Below, piece after piece: positions 6,169-9,091 of a stretch of 9,091 nt of DNA. The translations under genes and the position numbers were made by a program. The stretch is from an uncultured Rikenellaceae bacterium (GTDB lineage Bacteria; Bacteroidota; Bacteroidia; Bacteroidales; Rikenellaceae): positions 1 through 9,091 of the forward strand of contig CAJURV010000073.1 of assembly GCA_910588925.1 (NCBI GenBank), read 5' to 3'. The first letter of the stretch is position 1. Each line of letters opens with the position of its first letter. The notes beneath the pieces were generated by a model that saw only the letters and a program-made list of their open reading frames with translations, was not told the DNA's origin and made no database searches.

Positions 6169-6822
6169 ATGATCGAATGCAAAGGCATACATAAAAATTA
6201 CGGCACCGTGGAGGTGTTGCGCGGCGTTGATCTGAAAGTAGCTAAGGGCGAGGTGGTTACCATAGTAGGCCCGAGCGGCGCAGGTAAGAGCACCATGCTT
6301 CAGATCATGGGCACCCTGCTCGATCCGGACAGCGGCACCGTCAGGATAGCAGGCACCGACGTATCGACCCTGCGCGGCGATAAGCTGGCCCGTTTTCGCG
6401 GCGACAACATAGGCTTCGTGTTCCAGTTCCACCATCTGTTACCGGAGTTCACCGCACTTGAGAACGTATGTCTGCCCGCCTATATAGCGGGACGCAACCG
6501 CAGCGACAGCGAAAAACGCGCCCGCGAGCTTCTTGACATGTTGTCTCTTTCGCACCGCATTGATCATAAACCAGCACAGCTCTCCGGAGGAGAACAACAG
6601 AGGGTGGCGGTGGCCCGTGCTTTAATAAACGCCCCCGGATTGCTACTCGCCGACGAGCCCTCCGGCAATCTCGACAGCCGTAACCGTGAGGAGTTGCACG
6701 CGCTTTTCTTCTCGTTACGCGACAGGATGGGGTTGACGACGGTGATAGTGACCCACGACGACGGCCTCTCGTCGCTCTCGGACCGCAAGATAACGATGAT
6801 AGACGGAAAAATATCGGAATAG
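6169..6822 (+). CDS. lolD: LolD-type lipoprotein-releasing ABC transporter ATP-binding protein
   Basis: LolD is the ATPase that, with membrane partners LolC/LolE, extracts lipoproteins from the inner membrane for delivery to the outer membrane. From ATG 6169 it has 217 residues, typical for the family. It shows Walker A G-P-S-G-A-G-K-S-T (34-42), Q-loop Gln86 within the family-typical F-Q-F-H-H-L-L-P-E-F-T-A-L-E-N-V (85-100), signature L-S-G-G-E-Q-Q-R (138-145), Walker B L-L-L-A-D-E-P (158-164) and switch His196. An upstream TTG at 6145 is in frame, but those eight extra residues match nothing and the codon falls in the likely -7 box. GGAAAAG precedes the ATG. No LolC/E gene lies in the window, so a MacB/FtsE-like ATPase remains possible, though the helical region favours LolD. 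The next gene starts one base after its stop. Confidence 0.85.
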   Translation: MIECKGIHKNYGTVEVLRGVDLKVAKGEVVTIVGPSGAGKSTMLQIMGTLLDPDSGTVRIAGTDVSTLRGDKLARFRGDNIGFVFQFHHLLPEFTALENVCLPAYIAGRNRSDSEKRARELLDMLSLSHRIDHKPAQLSGGEQQRVAVARALINAPGLLLADEPSGNLDSRNREELHALFFSLRDRMGLTTVIVTHDDGLSSLSDRKITMIDGKISE

Positions 6823-6823
6823 A

Positions 6824-7600
6824 ATGACAGAACAGCAGATAGCAGAGTTGAAACCATACCTCGACTCGTTGGTATTGAGATTCAACACCCCCGACTTTAT
6901 CGCCGACGATCCGGTGAGCGTACCACACCTTTTCGAATCGCGCGAAGACCGTGAGATATCGGGATTTCTCGCCTCCACCATAGCTTGGGGCAATCGTAAG
7001 GCCATAGTCAAGAACTGTCACAGGCTTATGCGCATGCTCGATATGGAACCATACCGTTTCGTGATGGAGTCATCTCAAGGCGAGAAGCTGCACCTGTGCG
7101 ACTTCGTACACCGCACGTTCAACGGTCAGGATTGTCTCTATTTCATAGATTCGCTTAAGAACATATACGAGAATCACGGAGGCATAGGCGTATTCTTCGA
7201 AAAGGAGTACGAAAAGAGCCGCGACATGCGCCATGTGCTCGCCGCTTTCTGGAAGCTCTTCTTCTCGCTTCCTCACGAAAGGAGGGTGGAAAAACACCTC
7301 TCGTCCATAGAGAAAAAGGCTGCGTGCAAGCGTCTCAACATGTATATCAAATGGATGGTACGCCGTGACGAAGGCGGCGTCGACCTCGGAATATGGGACA
7401 AGATACCCGCCTCGGCCATATATATGCCGCTCGACGTACACTCCGGCAATGTAGGGCGTGCCCTCGGGCTTCTCGAACGCCGACAGAACGACTGGAGAGC
7501 GGTTGAGGAGATAACGGATAATCTGCGTCTTATCGACCCGTCGGACCCCGTCAAATACGATTTCGCCCTATTCGGTGCAGGTATCAACAAGGTTATCTGA
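6824..7600 (+). CDS. TIGR02757 family protein (DUF2400), function unknown
   Basis: This 258-residue soluble protein belongs to a family common in Bacteroidota with no established biochemical role. I recognise it from conserved blocks: D-P-V-S-V-P-H near 27-33, the S-T-I-A-W-G-N-R-K-A-I block at about 51-61, H-R-T-F-N-G-Q-D near 95-102, the E-K-K-A-A-C-K-R-L-N-M stretch in the middle, then W-M-V-R-R, the I-P-A-S-A-I-Y-M-P-L-D-V-H block, and R-R-Q-N-D-W near the C-terminus. The near-invariant His, Asp, Arg and Trp in these blocks look like a catalytic or nucleic-acid-binding site, but that is inference. There is no signal peptide or membrane segment. It starts one base after the lolD stop and ends five bases before trmN6, so it is cotranscribed with both. 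Confidence 0.85.
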   Translation: MTEQQIAELKPYLDSLVLRFNTPDFIADDPVSVPHLFESREDREISGFLASTIAWGNRKAIVKNCHRLMRMLDMEPYRFVMESSQGEKLHLCDFVHRTFNGQDCLYFIDSLKNIYENHGGIGVFFEKEYEKSRDMRHVLAAFWKLFFSLPHERRVEKHLSSIEKKAACKRLNMYIKWMVRRDEGGVDLGIWDKIPASAIYMPLDVHSGNVGRALGLLERRQNDWRAVEEITDNLRLIDPSDPVKYDFALFGAGINKVI

Positions 7601-7605
7601 CGGCG

Positions 7606-8313
7606 ATGTCCAATAAATATTTCCGCTTCAAACAATTCACCGTGAGACAGGAGCGGTGCGCCATGAAAGTAGGCACCGACGGCGTGCTCCTCGGAGCGTG
7701 GGTTGCCATACCCGCCGCCGTCACGCACATACTCGACATAGGCACCGGCACGGGACTCATAGCCCTGATGGCCGCCCAACGCGCACCCGTAGCCACTGTA
7801 GATGCCGTAGAGATAGAGGAGGATGCCGCCTCACAAGCCTCGGATAATATAGCGGAATCGGCATGGAACGACAGAGTGCGGGTACATACGGTGGCTATAC
7901 AGAAATTTGCGCCGGAATACCGTTACGGCGTCATTCTCTCCAATCCGCCGTATTTCAGCCGTTCGCTCAAGAACGAGTCGCTGAAAAAGAGTATAGCGCG
8001 CCATAACGATTCGCTCCCATTACGCGATTTGGCCGTTTCGGTATCCGAATTACTCGAGAAAGAGGGAATATTCGGAGCCATACTGCCCTACGAGGAGGCG
8101 GCCGTATTCATTGCCGAGGCGGCCGGACACGGGCTGTACCTACACCGTCGCTGTGATGTGCGCGGACGTCGTGGCAAACCTGTGAAACGCGTATTGATGG
8201 AGTTTCGCCGTCACCCTGCCGCACGGCTCGTATCGGAGCAGATGCACTTGGAGAACGAAGACGGCACCCGTAGCATAGCCTATAGCGATCTTACCGCTGA
8301 ATTTTATCTTTAA
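7606..8313 (+). CDS. trmN6: tRNA1(Val) (adenine-37-N6)-methyltransferase, TrmN6/YfiC-like
   Basis: TrmN6 methylates N6 of adenine 37, next to the anticodon, in tRNA-Val, using S-adenosylmethionine in the cytoplasm. The 235-residue protein has a class I methyltransferase fold. M-K-V-G-T-D-G-V-L-L-G-A-W (20-32) is typical of the subfamily, D-I-G-T-G-T-G (44-50) is the SAM-binding loop, and E69-I-E is the acidic end of strand 2. N-P-P-Y-F (113-117) is the amino-methyltransferase active site. The C-terminus (Y-S-D-L-T, then E-F-Y-L) also matches the family, so the gene is complete. It starts five bases after the preceding gene, with no Shine-Dalgarno. Related NPPY enzymes include RsmC/RlmG-type rRNA methyltransferases, but the length and N-terminal motif favour TrmN6. 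Confidence 0.85.
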   Translation: MSNKYFRFKQFTVRQERCAMKVGTDGVLLGAWVAIPAAVTHILDIGTGTGLIALMAAQRAPVATVDAVEIEEDAASQASDNIAESAWNDRVRVHTVAIQKFAPEYRYGVILSNPPYFSRSLKNESLKKSIARHNDSLPLRDLAVSVSELLEKEGIFGAILPYEEAAVFIAEAAGHGLYLHRRCDVRGRRGKPVKRVLMEFRRHPAARLVSEQMHLENEDGTRSIAYSDLTAEFYL

Positions 8314-8337
8314 CGGGCTTCCGTACATATTATTCGA

Positions 8338-8345
8338 TAGATTTT
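8338..8345 (+). promoter_or_regulatory. Weak candidate -7 element before the DUF486 gene
   Basis: TAGATTTT matches TAnnTTTG except for its last base and lies 13 bases before the ATG at 8359. No -33 box is evident. The gene could equally be read through from trmN6, 45 bases upstream, because no terminator lies between them. Confidence 0.25.
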
Positions 8346-8358
8346 ATTTCAAAAAGCC

Positions 8359-8727
8359 ATGAAAGGAGTATATACCGTTTTACTATTGGTTCTGTCGAAC
8401 ATATTTATGACGTTCGCATGGTACGGACATCTCAAACTTCAACAGGCCAAAATCATCAGCAACTGGCCGCTGATAGGTGTGATAGTGTTGTCATGGGGTA
8501 TAGCCCTGTTCGAATATTGCGCCCAAGTGCCTGCCAACAGAATAGGATTCGCAGGTAACGGCGGCCCGTTCAGCCTCATGCAACTCAAAATATTGCAAGA
8601 GGTAATAACACTTACCGTGTTCGTGCTATTCTCTTTGACCTTTTTCAAGAACGAGCCGTTGCAATGGAATCACGGCGTAGCTTGCCTGTGTATGGTTCTG
8701 GCGGTATATTTCGTGTTTATGAAATAG
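8359..8727 (+). CDS. DMT-superfamily small membrane protein, DUF486
   Basis: This 122-residue integral membrane protein belongs to the DUF486 family, grouped with the drug/metabolite transporter superfamily; its substrate is unknown. Four hydrophobic segments are visible at about residues 4-21, 37-54, 77-96 and 104-121. Family-typical motifs are T-F-A-W-Y-G-H-L in and after TM1 (18-25), Q-V-P-A-N-R-I-G between TM2 and TM3 (56-63), and Q-L-K-I-L-Q-E-V-I-T-L entering TM3 (75-85). With four short helices it probably works as a dimer, as other small four-helix DMT proteins do; that is inference. It lies 45 bases after trmN6 and may share its transcript. The ATG at 8359 is preceded by an A-rich stretch, typical of Bacteroidota starts. 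Confidence 0.85.
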   Translation: MKGVYTVLLLVLSNIFMTFAWYGHLKLQQAKIISNWPLIGVIVLSWGIALFEYCAQVPANRIGFAGNGGPFSLMQLKILQEVITLTVFVLFSLTFFKNEPLQWNHGVACLCMVLAVYFVFMK

Positions 8728-9091
8728 AGGGCCTGTAGGCATAAGACTTTTGTATATAACTTAGAACGGAGGAGATTGCGGAAAACCGCGCCTCGCTATA
8801 TGTGGAAATGTGCATAACGAGTAGATGCCTGAAAACCGATCGCAAAACGGATTTCCCACGGTAAAGCTTCGGTTTGTTAGACGGCGCTCGCTTTCTTCAG
8901 CCCAGAGAAACAGAGAATATTTAATGTCTGCCGAGACAGAACGTCGGTACAAAAAGAAAGTATAACGAATATTTGGTTAGCGAGACGGAAAATAACGGTT
9001 TTCGCTTGAAGATATGCGCATTAGCTGAAACCTATAATGCGGCACGGGGTGCCGCTCCACGATAATTACACGGATTAACCCGACAGAGGTT
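8728..9091. other. Gene-free stretch, AT-richer than the genes
   Basis: These 364 bases hold no reading frame I can support; the longest (63 codons on the minus strand, 8761-8952) matches no family I know. I see small hairpins GCGG-AAAA-CCGC (8778-8789) and TGTCT-GCCG-AGACA (8925-8938), and a stronger one at 9039-9055. AATATTTG at 8968-8975 is one base from the -7 consensus and could begin a transcript continuing past the window. No tRNA or known riboswitch motif is recognisable. Confidence 0.5.
9039..9055. repeat. Perfect short hairpin in the right-hand intergenic region
   Basis: GCGGCAC (9039-9045) and GTGCCGC (9049-9055) form a perfect seven-base-pair GC-rich stem closing a GGG loop. Neither strand carries a T-tract after it, so it is not a standard intrinsic terminator. 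It could be part of a structured leader of a gene beyond the window edge. Confidence 0.45.

Noticed and set aside
8761..8952. 63-codon minus-strand frame in the right-hand gap
   Set aside because: It has no recognisable family, no convincing promoter or ribosome site, and a composition like translated intergenic DNA.
9001..9091. Possible TPP-like or other riboswitch around the GC hairpin
   Set aside because: The sequence lacks the conserved riboswitch core segments I would need to see; only the simple stem is clear.
1..9091. Search for mobile elements, CRISPR arrays, tRNA/rRNA genes, phage or defence genes
   Set aside because: No transposase or integrase motif, spaced direct repeats, tRNA-like fold or defence domain was found.

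Overview
This window looks like chromosomal housekeeping DNA from a member of the Bacteroidota, most likely the order Bacteroidales. Three things point there: the gene order bamD, then the divergent Bacteroidota-type omega/Rpb6 subunit, then coaBC; the near absence of Shine-Dalgarno sequences; and exact matches to the Bacteroidota -7 promoter consensus TAnnTTTG in front of genes. Coding sequence is fairly GC-rich, and isoleucine is mostly encoded by ATA. A Rikenellaceae/Alistipes-like source is a guess only.

Layout. Positions 1-133 are a promoter region. Positions 134-1736 hold bamD (outer-membrane assembly lipoprotein, with an unusually long charged C-terminal tail) and rpoZ (RNA polymerase omega). 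Positions 1737-1931 are a 195-base gap with two hairpins, the second a convincing terminator. Positions 1932-5020 hold coaBC (coenzyme A synthesis) overlapped by four bases by a Uup-like ABC-F ATPase gene. A convergent gene on the minus strand (5070-5957) encodes a CDF-family metal exporter. A divergent intergenic region (5958-6168) holds a promoter on each side and a perfect inverted repeat that could be an operator. Positions 6169-8313 are a tight plus-strand cluster: a LolD-type ATPase, a TIGR02757 family protein of unknown function, and a TrmN6-like tRNA methyltransferase. A small DUF486 membrane protein follows (8359-8727). The last 364 bases have no supportable gene.

How the genes relate. 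BamD and LolD both serve outer-membrane biogenesis (beta-barrel insertion and lipoprotein release). RpoZ, the ABC-F protein and TrmN6 belong to transcription and translation. CoaBC is central metabolism. I see no mobile element, CRISPR array, tRNA, rRNA, phage gene or defence system. I found no previously undescribed system. The points most worth a second look are the BamD C-terminal extension, the coaBC/ABC-F overlap with a rare strong Shine-Dalgarno, the palindrome between the CDF and lolD genes, and the ATA-dominated isoleucine usage.
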